Assembly (NCBI GenBank): GCA_003561665.1 | Contig: PWVY01000188.1 | Coordinates: 1-5,889 of the forward strand | DNA: 5,889 nt | From: Thermoplasmata archaeon | Lineage (GTDB): Archaea > Thermoplasmatota > SW-10-69-26 | Reading direction: 5' to 3' | Part shown: positions 1 to 5,794 of the stretch, piece by piece | Layout of the letters: every line of letters starts with the position of its first letter | How positions within the stretch are numbered: the first letter of the stretch is position 1 | Notes under the pieces: generated by a model | Told to the model about the DNA's origin: nothing | What the model saw: the letters and a program-made list of their open reading frames with translations, nothing else | Databases searched by the model: none | Position numbers and translations under genes: made by a program

Positions 1-157
1 AGAGGTGCTCGTGCACAACCCCAGCATGCTTGACGAGATCGACCCGGACACGCAAGCTGCGCGCATCGCCAGCGCTGTAGGGAAACGCAAACGCATCCAG
101 ATCATCGAGAAAGCTCAAGAGAACGGTATCCACGTCCTCAACCCCGGAGGCATCTAA
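1..157 (+). CDS. rpl32e: Large-subunit ribosomal protein eL32 (L32e), 3' end only
   Basis: This is the last 51 codons of an open frame that enters from the left edge (first full codon at base 2) and stops at TAA 155-157. The visible peptide contains the eL32 C-terminal signature: an HNPSML segment, then ARIASAVGKRKR, then an IIEKA helix, and it ends with a short VLNPGGI strand. eL32 is a component of the archaeal and eukaryotic large ribosomal subunit and is absent from bacteria, so this fragment alone places the sequence in Archaea given the operon context. The N-terminal part and start codon lie outside the window. The stop is one base before the eL19 start, and the GGAGG ribosome-binding site of eL19 lies inside this gene's last codons (146-150), which suggests coupled translation. 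Identity is secure for the family. Confidence 0.93.
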   Translation, partial: EVLVHNPSMLDEIDPDTQAARIASAVGKRKRIQIIEKAQENGIHVLNPGGI

Positions 158-158
158 C

Positions 159-656
159 ATGACGGACTTGCGCGTTCAACGACGCATGGCGGCCGAACTG
201 CTCAACTGCGGCCGAAACCGCGTATGGATCGACCCCTTGCACATGGACGACGTCGCCAGCGCGATCACGCGCGAAGACATCCGACGCCTGATTAGCCAAG
301 ACGTGATCCAGAAACGCCAAGAACAAGGCACCAGCCGAGGCCGCGCCCGCCACCATGCCAAACAGAAGGCCAAAGGTCGACGACGCGGGCCCGGACGACG
401 CAAAGGAGCCAAAGGCGCCCGAACCCCCAAGAAAGGCGAATGGAAACGCCGCATACGCGCCCTTCGCGACCAACTACGGTCCCTGCGCGACTCCGGGCGG
501 ATCAGCCCAAGCACGTACCGAACGTACTACCGGCGCTCCAACGGTGGCGAATACAACAGCCGACGCCACCTGCTAAGCCACATGGTCACCGACGGCGTGC
601 TCACGCAGGACGAGATGGATGAGATTCAAGAAGAGAACACCGAGGTGACCCGCTGA
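159..656 (+). CDS. rpl19e: Large-subunit ribosomal protein eL19 (L19e)
   Basis: This is a complete 165-residue eL19, a 23S rRNA-binding protein of the archaeal/eukaryotic large subunit. The N-terminal globular part shows the family pattern: QRRMAAELLNCG at residues 7-18, NRVWIDP at 20-26, and AITREDIRRLI at 35-45. A very basic linker follows (residues 58-93, with SRGRAR and repeated GRRRG/RRKGAKGAR), then the long helix WKRRIRALRDQLRSLRDSG (95-113) and the YRTYYRRSNGGEY segment (120-132). The ATG at 159 is preceded by GGAGG (146-150) with an 8-base spacer. Its TGA stop shares one base with the ATG of uL18. The last 25 or so residues are acidic and look slightly longer than in haloarchaeal homologues I remember; this is a minor extension. 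It sits between eL32 and uL18 exactly as in other archaeal spc operons. Confidence 0.96.
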   Translation: MTDLRVQRRMAAELLNCGRNRVWIDPLHMDDVASAITREDIRRLISQDVIQKRQEQGTSRGRARHHAKQKAKGRRRGPGRRKGAKGARTPKKGEWKRRIRALRDQLRSLRDSGRISPSTYRTYYRRSNGGEYNSRRHLLSHMVTDGVLTQDEMDEIQEENTEVTR

Positions 657-1162
657 TGGCTCACGGACCCCGCTACCGCGTCCCCCGCCGACGACGACGC
701 GAACAACGCACCGATTACGAGCGCCGCTTAGCCCTTCTGAAGAGCGGGAAAACGCGCGCCGTCGTGCGGCGACAGAACCAGAACACGATCGTTCAATTCA
801 TCGATTACGACCCGGACGGGGACATCGTTCGCACGCAAGCGACCGCGCACGATCTCGAAGCCCAAGGATGGGACGAGCACACGGGCAACCTCCCCGCTGC
901 CTACCTCACCGGCCTCCTCGCCGGCTCCCGCGCGCTTGAAGCCGGGATCGAAGAAGCCGTGCTTGACCTAGGACTCCACAAGCCCGCTCCCCGAAGCGGC
1001 GTCTTCAGCGCGCTCAAAGGCCTCATCGATGCAGGCCTGGACATCCCCCACGGAGAGGCTGTCCTCCCCAGCGACGAGCGAGCCCACGGCGAACACATCA
1101 GCGAGGACGTGGCCGAGACGACACGAACCATCAAAGACGACATCCTGGAGGGCAGCGCATGA
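656..1162 (+). CDS. rpl18: Large-subunit ribosomal protein uL18 (L18)
   Basis: This is a complete 168-residue uL18, which binds 5S rRNA and, with uL5, anchors the 5S particle on the large subunit. Residues 1-20 are strongly basic (RVPRRRRREQ), typical of the rRNA-binding N terminus. YERRLALLKSGKTRAVVRRQNQN (21-43) is the canonical archaeal segment with the conserved K-S-G-K-x-R-x-V-V-R core. Next come a strand with VQFIDYDPDGD (46-56), the AYLTGLLAGSRALEAGIEEAVLDLGL helix region (82-107), and FSALKGLIDAGLDIPHGEAVLPSDER (117-141), where the family normally carries G-x-P-H-G. The start ATG at 656 overlaps the eL19 stop by one base and has GAGGTGA at 642-648 upstream. The gene ends in an ATGA overlap with uS5. 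Nothing looks truncated. Confidence 0.95.
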   Translation: MAHGPRYRVPRRRRREQRTDYERRLALLKSGKTRAVVRRQNQNTIVQFIDYDPDGDIVRTQATAHDLEAQGWDEHTGNLPAAYLTGLLAGSRALEAGIEEAVLDLGLHKPAPRSGVFSALKGLIDAGLDIPHGEAVLPSDERAHGEHISEDVAETTRTIKDDILEGSA

Positions 1163-1914
1163 CCAAAGACCCCCGCGACCGTGATCTAAGAAGCTGGGAA
1201 CCCCGCACCAAGCTGGGACGACTCGTGAACAGCGGTGAGTTGTCCACGATGCCTGAAGTGCTCAAAAGCGGGCTTCCCTTGCGCGAACCCGAGATCGTTG
1301 ACACCCTCATCCCCGGCATCGAAGACGACGTCGTCGACGTGAACATGGTGCAACGCATGACCGACAGCGGACGTCGTGTCCGCTTCCTCGTCGTCGCCGT
1401 AGTCGGGAACCGAGACGGCATCGTTGGGTTAGGCCAAGAGAAAGGCAAAGAGGTCGGCCCCACGATCCGCCGCGCCATCGACCAAGCCAAACTCAACATG
1501 ATCATGATCCGCCGCGGCAGCGGGTCCTGGGAATCAGGGCCTGATGCACCCGCCACCAGCCTCCCCTTCGAGGTCACCGGGCGCGCCGGCAGCGTGCGCG
1601 TCACGCTCAAGCCCGCCCCCCAAGGGACCGGGCTTGCTGCGGGGGACGTCTCCAAGCAAGTGCTCAGCCTGGCCGGCGTCGAAGACATCTGGACGTTCAC
1701 GGAAGGCCAAACGCGAACGACCGTGAACTTCGCGAAAGCCACGTTCGAAGCGCTTCGAAAAACCGCCAAGATGCGTGTTCCTCACCGAGCCGACGAAACG
1801 CTCTCGATCCTCGAAGGCCCCGTGGTTCAACCTGTAAGCGAAGAACCGGAGCCCGAAGAGGAGGACGCTGAGGAACAGGAAGAGGAAGCCGAAGCCGCCA
1901 CGGGAGGGGCCTAG
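1159..1914 (+). CDS. rps5: Small-subunit ribosomal protein uS5 (S5) with acidic C-terminal tail
   Basis: This is a 251-residue archaeal/eukaryotic-type uS5, a 30S protein near the mRNA entry channel that contributes to decoding accuracy. The N-terminal domain includes W13-EPRTKLGRLV and PEIVDTLIPGIEDDVVDV (44-61). The S5 double-stranded-RNA-binding core covers about residues 62-125 (GRRVRFLVVAVVGNRDGIVGLG at 71-92, then GKEVGPTIRRAI). The C-terminal S5 domain runs about 134-205, with GSVRVTLKPAPQGTGL (144-159), LAGVEDIW (171-178) and GQTRTTVNFAKATFEAL (183-199). After about residue 210 the protein adds a roughly 40-residue tail rich in Glu (225-246) and ending ATGGA. That tail is outside the conserved fold and is unusual for an rRNA-binding protein. 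The ATG at 1159 overlaps the uL18 TGA (ATGA) and has GGAGG at 1147-1151, 7 bases upstream. The stop is TAG, one base before uL30. Confidence 0.95.
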   Translation: MTKDPRDRDLRSWEPRTKLGRLVNSGELSTMPEVLKSGLPLREPEIVDTLIPGIEDDVVDVNMVQRMTDSGRRVRFLVVAVVGNRDGIVGLGQEKGKEVGPTIRRAIDQAKLNMIMIRRGSGSWESGPDAPATSLPFEVTGRAGSVRVTLKPAPQGTGLAAGDVSKQVLSLAGVEDIWTFTEGQTRTTVNFAKATFEALRKTAKMRVPHRADETLSILEGPVVQPVSEEPEPEEEDAEEQEEEAEAATGGA

Positions 1915-1915
1915 G

Positions 1916-2380
1916 ATGACGTACGCCGTGATCCGATTACGCGGGATCCAAGGCCGAGGCCACGACGCGAAGAAAACCTTGGACACCCTTCGCCTTCATT
2001 ACGTTCACCACGCCACGCTCGTACCCAGCGATTCCTCGTTCGAAGGCATGCTCAACCACATCGAGCACCACATCGCGTACGGAGAACCCTCCGTCGAGAC
2101 CGTGGAAGCCCTTCTCCGTGAACGAGGACGCCTCCCTGGCGATGAGCGCCTTAGCGACGAAGCCGTGGATGCGAACACCGAACACGCGACCATCAAGAAA
2201 CTCGCGCAAGCCCTCGTCGACGAGGACGCTCGCATGAACGACATCGGAGAGATCAAACCCGTGTTCCGACTAGCCCCTGCTCGAGGCGGGTTCTCGAGCA
2301 AGAAGCGACACTTCAACGAAGGGGGCTCGCTGGGATACCGTGGCGAAGCGATCGATGATTTGATCGAACGGATGCTATAG
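1916..2380 (+). CDS. rpl30: Large-subunit ribosomal protein uL30 (L30, archaeal long form)
   Basis: This is a 154-residue uL30 of the long archaeal/eukaryotic-L7 type; bacterial L30 is only about 60 residues. It opens with AVIRLRGIQG (4-13), followed by the TLDTLRLHYVHHATLVPSD helix-strand segment (21-39) and GMLNHIEHHIAYGEPSVETVEALLRERGRL (44-73), which is the archaeal YxxWGE region with Y instead of W in AYGE. The C-terminal extension typical of archaea is intact: IKPVFRLAPARGGFSSKKRHFNEGGSLGYRGEAIDDLIERML (113-154), with the conserved FRL-PP/A-R-G and GG-LGYRGE motifs. The ATG at 1916 follows GGAGG (1903-1907) with an 8-base spacer and lies one base after the uS5 stop. The gene ends at TAG 2378-2380, 9 bases before the preferred uL15 start. 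A perfect 8-base inverted repeat lies inside it at 2278-2300. Confidence 0.95.
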   Translation: MTYAVIRLRGIQGRGHDAKKTLDTLRLHYVHHATLVPSDSSFEGMLNHIEHHIAYGEPSVETVEALLRERGRLPGDERLSDEAVDANTEHATIKKLAQALVDEDARMNDIGEIKPVFRLAPARGGFSSKKRHFNEGGSLGYRGEAIDDLIERML

Positions 2381-2384
2381 GTGA
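2380..2384 (+). promoter_or_regulatory. Shine-Dalgarno site GGTGA deciding the uL15 start
   Basis: GGTGA spans the last base of the uL30 TAG stop and the first four bases of an in-frame GTG codon. It matches the downstream part of the archaeal anti-SD complement GGAGGTGATCC and sits five bases before ATG 2390. Because it covers the GTG at 2381, it can serve only the ATG, so it supports the shorter uL15. Confidence 0.65.
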
Positions 2385-2389
2385 CCACG

Positions 2390-2869
2390 ATGGGCAAGAA
2401 GAAGAAATCCAAGAAACGCGGAAGCCGCGAACACGGCCGCGGACGGAAGAAAGGCCGAGGCGCTGGCATCCGTGGCGGGCGCGGGAACGCGGGCGCGAAC
2501 AAGCACCGCAGGACCAAGCTCTACAAGGAACACGGGACGGACTACTTCGGCGACTACGGGTTCAACCGCCCCCAAAGCATGGTGGAAGAAGACACCACCA
2601 CGAACGTGGGCGACCTCGCTCGGCTTGCCAAGAACCTCGAAGAGGACGGGCATGCAGACCCCGAAGCTGATCCTATCGTCGTGGATCTGGACGCAGCCGG
2701 GTACGACAAGCTGCTAGGCGGTGGCCGGGTCCACCACGCGTTCCACGTTCACGTAAGCGATGCCACGGACAAGGCCCGCTCGAAGCTCGAAGCTGAAGGC
2801 GGGAACGTGGAGCTCACGGACGATGGGGACAACCCCGCGGACGAGGGGAACGAACCGTCGAACCCATAA
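2390..2869 (+). CDS. rpl15: Large-subunit ribosomal protein uL15 (L15), start reassigned to ATG 2390
   Basis: This is a 159-residue uL15, an early-assembling 23S rRNA-binding protein. The N terminus is highly basic and carries the family glycine/arginine arm: GKKKKSKKRGSREHGRGRKK (2-21), then RGAGIRGGRGNAGANKHR (23-40). FGDYGFNRPQSM (53-64) matches the archaeal FGkhGFkrP segment. The C-terminal half has the L15/L18e fold, with VVDLDAAGYDKLLGGGRV (97-114) and a strand-helix ending around residue 140. It finishes with an acidic Asp/Asn/Glu/Pro-rich tail (about 143-159). The frame is open from a GTG at 2381, three codons earlier, but ATG 2390 is preferred. It has GGTGA (2380-2384) five bases upstream, that motif would overlap the GTG itself, and archaeal uL15 usually begins with the lysine-rich run directly. 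If GTG were used the protein would gain only MTT. Confidence 0.93.
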   Translation: MGKKKKSKKRGSREHGRGRKKGRGAGIRGGRGNAGANKHRRTKLYKEHGTDYFGDYGFNRPQSMVEEDTTTNVGDLARLAKNLEEDGHADPEADPIVVDLDAAGYDKLLGGGRVHHAFHVHVSDATDKARSKLEAEGGNVELTDDGDNPADEGNEPSNP

Positions 2870-2907
2870 GGGAGAACCAGATAGCGAGTCAAAGGGCTTG
2901 GTGACCG
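2870..2907 (+). promoter_or_regulatory. Short secY leader with GGTGA ribosome-binding site
   Basis: These 38 bases between the uL15 stop and the secY ATG are the only real intergenic gap in the window. The supported element is GGTGA at 2900-2904, three bases before ATG 2908; aligned to the full anti-SD complement this equals about a 6-base spacer from GGAGG. I see no TATA-like A/T-rich element, no oligo-T tract and no convincing hairpin. It therefore looks like a leader within a continuous transcript rather than an independent promoter or terminator. An RNA-processing site cannot be judged by eye. Confidence 0.5.
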
Positions 2908-4491
2908 ATGCCGGACGACGACCGAAGCCACCTGTACAAACTGGAGCCCATCCTGCGGCGTTGGCCAGCCGTGACCAGGCCCGAAGGGCACGTTCACTTC
3001 CGAACCAAGCTCCTTTGGACAACCGGAGTCATCCTCACGTACTTCATCCTGTCCAACATCATCGTGTGGGGGCTGGCCCCACAAACCGTTGACATCTTCG
3101 CCCAGTTCCGCGCGATCCTTGCCGGTGAAGCCGGCAGCATCATCCACCTGGGCATCGGGCCCATCGTCACCGGCGGCATCATCCTCCAGCTCTTCCAGGG
3201 CGCAGGCATCTTCGATTTGGACCTGCAAGATCCTGAAGACAAACAGATTTACCAGGGCACGCAGAAGATCCTCGTCTTCTTGTCCATCTGGATCACTGGC
3301 GTACCGCAAGTGTTCGGGTTCCTGGAACCCAGCGCCGAATTGATGGCTTGGGTCGGCACCGGCTGGGCCCAAACCATCATCGCGCTCCAGATCGGCGTTG
3401 GCGGGTACCTGATCTTCATCATGGACGAGGTCATCAGCAAGTGGGGCATCGGTAGCGGGGTGTCCTTGTTCATTGTTGCAGGCGTCAGCCAGGGCGTCTT
3501 CACGGGCCTTTTCAGCTGGCTTCCCAGCATCTCGGGACAACCCCTGTCCCCCATCCAGAACCCCCCGGGTGGGCTCTTCCCCAAGATCGTGTACATCCTC
3601 AACGAGATGAGCCTCGCGGAGGTCGTGCACGCTGGCGGGTACGAACAAATCGCGTTCGTCGGGACCAACAGCCTCGTCTCGTTCCTTTCCACCATCGTCG
3701 TGTTCGTGGTCGTCGTGTGGGCGGAAAGCACGCGCATCGAGCTGCCCCTTAGCCACGCGAGGGTCCGAGGCGCCAGGGGCCGTTACCCGATCCGCCTGAT
3801 GTACACGAACGTTCTCCCGCTCATCTTCGTGCAAGCGTTGCTTGCCAACGTGAACCTCATCGGCATCCTCCTCTGGAGCGGGCCGTTAGCCGACTTACCG
3901 TTCGTCGGGAACCAACACTGGGTCGGCTCGTACCCCTTCATCGAAGCCGGGGATGCTGCTGGGGGTAGTGAAACCCAGGCGTACAGTGGCATCGCGTACT
4001 ACCTAGGCCCTATCGAGGGGTTAGCCTCGTGGCTGATCCCCCTCGTAGCGCCTGAGCTCGCGCAGCAAGTCACGCAAGTGATGCTGTTCCGGTCGAACAT
4101 GCAGATCGTCATGCACGTGGTCGTGTACAGTACGGTCACCATCGTCGGCTGCGTCATCTTCAGCATCTTCTGGGCCGAGACCGCCTCGATGGGCCCCAGC
4201 GATGTGGCGCGAAAGATCCAGCAAAGCGGCATGCAACTTCCAGGGTTCCGCAGAGACACGCGCATCCTCGAGCGCGTGCTCGAGCGGTACATCCCGACCA
4301 TCATCATCATCAGCGGGTTCGTGCTCGGCGCGTTAAGCGTGTTCGCAGGCCTGTTCGGCACCATCGGTATGGCGACAGGGTCCGGGTTGCTGCTGACCAT
4401 CGGTATCCTATCGCGAACCTACGAGCAGATCGCCAAAGAGCAGATGATGGAGATGCACCCCATGATGCGGTCCCTGTTCGGTCAAGGATAA
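2908..4491 (+). CDS. secY: Preprotein translocase subunit SecY (Sec61 alpha homologue)
   Basis: This is the 527-residue channel subunit of the Sec translocon, which moves unfolded proteins across, and membrane helices into, the cytoplasmic membrane together with SecE and Sec-beta. The archaeal N-terminal signature RRWPAVTRPEGHVHFRTKL is at residues 17-35. Ten hydrophobic segments can be placed: about 36-56, 70-97 (plug plus TM2b, with HLGIGPIVTGGIILQL), 119-138, 154-172, 183-204, 256-276, 297-323, 398-421, 461-483 and 486-502. The basic cytosolic loop HARVRGARGRYPIRLMYTN (283-301) and the DVARKIQQSGMQLPGFRRD loop (432-450) are the ribosome-docking loops of the family. Two outer-side loops are enlarged (about 205-255 and 324-397), making the protein longer than the roughly 435 residues of Methanocaldococcus SecY. 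GGTGA precedes the ATG, and adkA follows after 10 bases. Confidence 0.97.
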   Translation: MPDDDRSHLYKLEPILRRWPAVTRPEGHVHFRTKLLWTTGVILTYFILSNIIVWGLAPQTVDIFAQFRAILAGEAGSIIHLGIGPIVTGGIILQLFQGAGIFDLDLQDPEDKQIYQGTQKILVFLSIWITGVPQVFGFLEPSAELMAWVGTGWAQTIIALQIGVGGYLIFIMDEVISKWGIGSGVSLFIVAGVSQGVFTGLFSWLPSISGQPLSPIQNPPGGLFPKIVYILNEMSLAEVVHAGGYEQIAFVGTNSLVSFLSTIVVFVVVVWAESTRIELPLSHARVRGARGRYPIRLMYTNVLPLIFVQALLANVNLIGILLWSGPLADLPFVGNQHWVGSYPFIEAGDAAGGSETQAYSGIAYYLGPIEGLASWLIPLVAPELAQQVTQVMLFRSNMQIVMHVVVYSTVTIVGCVIFSIFWAETASMGPSDVARKIQQSGMQLPGFRRDTRILERVLERYIPTIIIISGFVLGALSVFAGLFGTIGMATGSGLLLTIGILSRTYEQIAKEQMMEMHPMMRSLFGQG

Positions 4492-4501
4492 GGAGGAAGC
4501 C

Positions 4502-5050
4502 ATGGGCTCGATCATCGTCACCGGCGTTCCCGGCGTGGGCAAGACCACCGTGCTAAGCAAAGCAGCGGACCAACTGGGATTGGACACCACCGTGTACGGC
4601 ACCCAGATGCTTCGCGTTGCACGCGAAGCAGGTCATGTTGAGGACCGCGACGAGATGCGCAAGCTTGACCCTGAAACCCAACGCGATGTTCAACGCCAAG
4701 CCGCGGAAGCCATCAGCACGATGGGTCGCGTCTTCGTGGACACGCACTGCCTGATCCAAACCCCCACCGGGTTCCTCCCCGGCTTACCGGCGTGGGTGCT
4801 TGAAGGGCTCGAACCCGAGACCATCGTGCTCATCGAAGCGGACCCCGAGGCTATCGCGTCCCGACGCGCAGAGGACGAGTCGCGCAAGCGGGACGCCGAT
4901 GCTCCCGACGTGATCCGTCAACATCAAAACATGAACCGCGCCACGGCGACCAGCGTGGCTACGCTGACGGGGGCCACGATCTTGGTCATCGAGAACCAGC
5001 AGGGGAAGCTCGATGAAGCCGTCGCGAACCTTGTTGAAGCCTTGGAGTGA
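4502..5050 (+). CDS. adkA: Adenylate kinase, archaeal AdkA type
   Basis: This is a 182-residue cytosolic kinase that converts AMP and ATP to two ADP, balancing adenylate pools. It belongs to the archaeal AdkA family (the Methanococcus/Sulfolobus type, trimeric in the members studied), not to the roughly 215-residue bacterial Adk. Evidence: Walker A loop GVPGVGKTT at 8-16; the diagnostic VEDRDEMRKLDPETQ at 46-60; VDTHCLIQTPTGFLPGLPAWVLEGLEPE at 79-106 (the VDTH-x-x-x-x-TP-x-G-x-x-x-GLP signature); an Arg-rich lid segment RRAEDESRKRDAD at 121-133; and HQNMNRA at 141-147 before a C-terminal LTGATILVIEN strand. All catalytic motifs appear intact. ATG 4502 follows GGAGG (4492-4496) with a 5-base spacer, and this site starts one base past the secY stop. 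The gene ends at TGA 5048-5050, where the bases GGAG used by the next gene also lie. Confidence 0.96.
   Translation: MGSIIVTGVPGVGKTTVLSKAADQLGLDTTVYGTQMLRVAREAGHVEDRDEMRKLDPETQRDVQRQAAEAISTMGRVFVDTHCLIQTPTGFLPGLPAWVLEGLEPETIVLIEADPEAIASRRAEDESRKRDADAPDVIRQHQNMNRATATSVATLTGATILVIENQQGKLDEAVANLVEALE
5044..5047 (+). promoter_or_regulatory. Shine-Dalgarno-like GGAG choosing the start of the DUF106 gene
   Basis: GGAG at the end of adkA runs on as GGAGTGA, one base short of the full GGAGGTGA complement. It is five bases upstream of ATG 5053. The alternative in-frame GTG at 5047 overlaps this site and has no purine-rich site of its own upstream, so the ATG is preferred. The match is weaker than at the other junctions, which may mean translation here depends on coupling to adkA. 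Confidence 0.45.
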
Positions 5051-5052
5051 CC

Positions 5053-5793
5053 ATGGCTGAGAAAGGCGGTGCCAGCGAGCCACGGGGGCCAGGGTTCTTC
5101 GAGCAGATGAAAAAGCGAGCGGAAGCGAAAGCTGAAGGCAAAGCGGATGACGAGGACGGTAGTGGGATCAGCTTGTGGATGATCCTGCTCTTCGGGGGCG
5201 TCTTCTTGATCATGTTCAATCCGGATACGCGGTTCGCGATGGGGGAGTACGTGGGTATGGTGTTGGAACCTTTGATCGGGTTCGGGCGGACAGACCCCGC
5301 TTTGACGTTGTTCTTCGCGGCCGTGATCACGGGCGTGGTGAGCGGTGGCGTGCGTCATTTCATGATGGATTGGATGAGCATGGCGCGCGTGCAAAAAGAG
5401 ATGAAAGCGTTCCAGAACGAGCTGAAGGAAGCTCGCGAGAACGAGAACAATTACAAGGTTAAACGGTTAACCGAGTTGCAGCCTGAGGTCATGAAGAAAC
5501 AGATGGGGATGAGCGGGCAACAGTTCAAGCCCATGGCCGTCATCATGGTCGTCGTGATCCCCATGTTCGGGTGGCTTTGGGTGTTCATGCAAGGCTTGCC
5601 CGATCCGAGCATCGCGGCTCCATGGGGCGGGCGCACGATGCTCCTTGACCCTGCTCCCGTCGTTGGTTTCCTTCCCGTGTGGATCCTCATGTACTCGTTG
5701 TTCAGCATCCCGATCGGTCAGCTCGTTCAGAAAGGATTCAAGGCGGTGGACTTCGCGCGCGGGTTGCGAGAAGAAGGAGTGGAGGTCGCTTAA
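5053..5793 (+). CDS. DUF106 / EMC3-TMCO1-like membrane protein (Oxa1-superfamily insertase homologue)
   Basis: This is a 246-residue integral membrane protein of the archaeal DUF106 family, counted from ATG 5053 (248 residues if GTG 5047 is used). DUF106 proteins are homologous to eukaryotic EMC3 and TMCO1 and to the YidC/Oxa1 insertases, and are thought to help insert membrane proteins beside or independently of SecY. Visible layout: a charged, Lys/Glu-rich N terminus (1-36); a hydrophobic helix ISLWMILLFGGVFLIMF (39-55); an amphipathic stretch (about 62-78); a second helix (82-102); a long charged coiled-coil hairpin (about 105-150, with the MARVQKEMKAFQNELKEA pattern); then helices at about 158-180 and 203-225 and a short charged tail. 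The Met-rich KKQMGMSGQQFKPM segment (148-161) fits the family's hydrophilic-groove region. Its place between adkA and cmk behind secY is the usual archaeal arrangement. Family assignment is good; biochemical function is inferred. Confidence 0.88.
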   Translation: MAEKGGASEPRGPGFFEQMKKRAEAKAEGKADDEDGSGISLWMILLFGGVFLIMFNPDTRFAMGEYVGMVLEPLIGFGRTDPALTLFFAAVITGVVSGGVRHFMMDWMSMARVQKEMKAFQNELKEARENENNYKVKRLTELQPEVMKKQMGMSGQQFKPMAVIMVVVIPMFGWLWVFMQGLPDPSIAAPWGGRTMLLDPAPVVGFLPVWILMYSLFSIPIGQLVQKGFKAVDFARGLREEGVEVA

Positions 5794-5794
5794 C

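Noticed and set aside
1131..1769. 212-codon open frame on the - strand over uS5
   Set aside because: It is fully opposite an unmistakable uS5 gene; the Ser/Arg/Pro-rich translation matches no family and looks like an antisense shadow.
1845..1895. Purine-rich GAG/GAA repeat resembling a microsatellite
   Set aside because: It is the in-frame coding sequence of the Glu-rich uS5 tail, with mixed GAG and GAA codons and no exact repeat unit.
1912..2380. TAG codons as possible pyrrolysine readthrough sites
   Set aside because: The TAGs ending uS5 and uL30 fall at the expected ends of the proteins and are followed at once by the next gene; TAA and TGA are also used as stops.
2749..3834. Long open frame of 361 codons on the - strand, opposite the uL15 tail and secY
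   Set aside because: It lies mostly over the highly conserved SecY gene, its translation is Asp/His/Glu/Pro-rich with no recognisable fold, and long antisense frames are expected opposite GC-rich coding DNA.
5047..5052. GTG at 5047 as the start of the DUF106 gene, giving a 4-base GTGA overlap with adkA
   Set aside because: It overlaps the only SD-like bases and lacks a site of its own; ATG 5053 is better placed, though the difference is just two residues.
5464..5473. Perfect 10-base palindrome CGGTTAACCG as a possible operator
   Set aside because: It is in the middle of the DUF106 coding region, isolated, and explained by the codons for K-R-L-T; no promoter is nearby.
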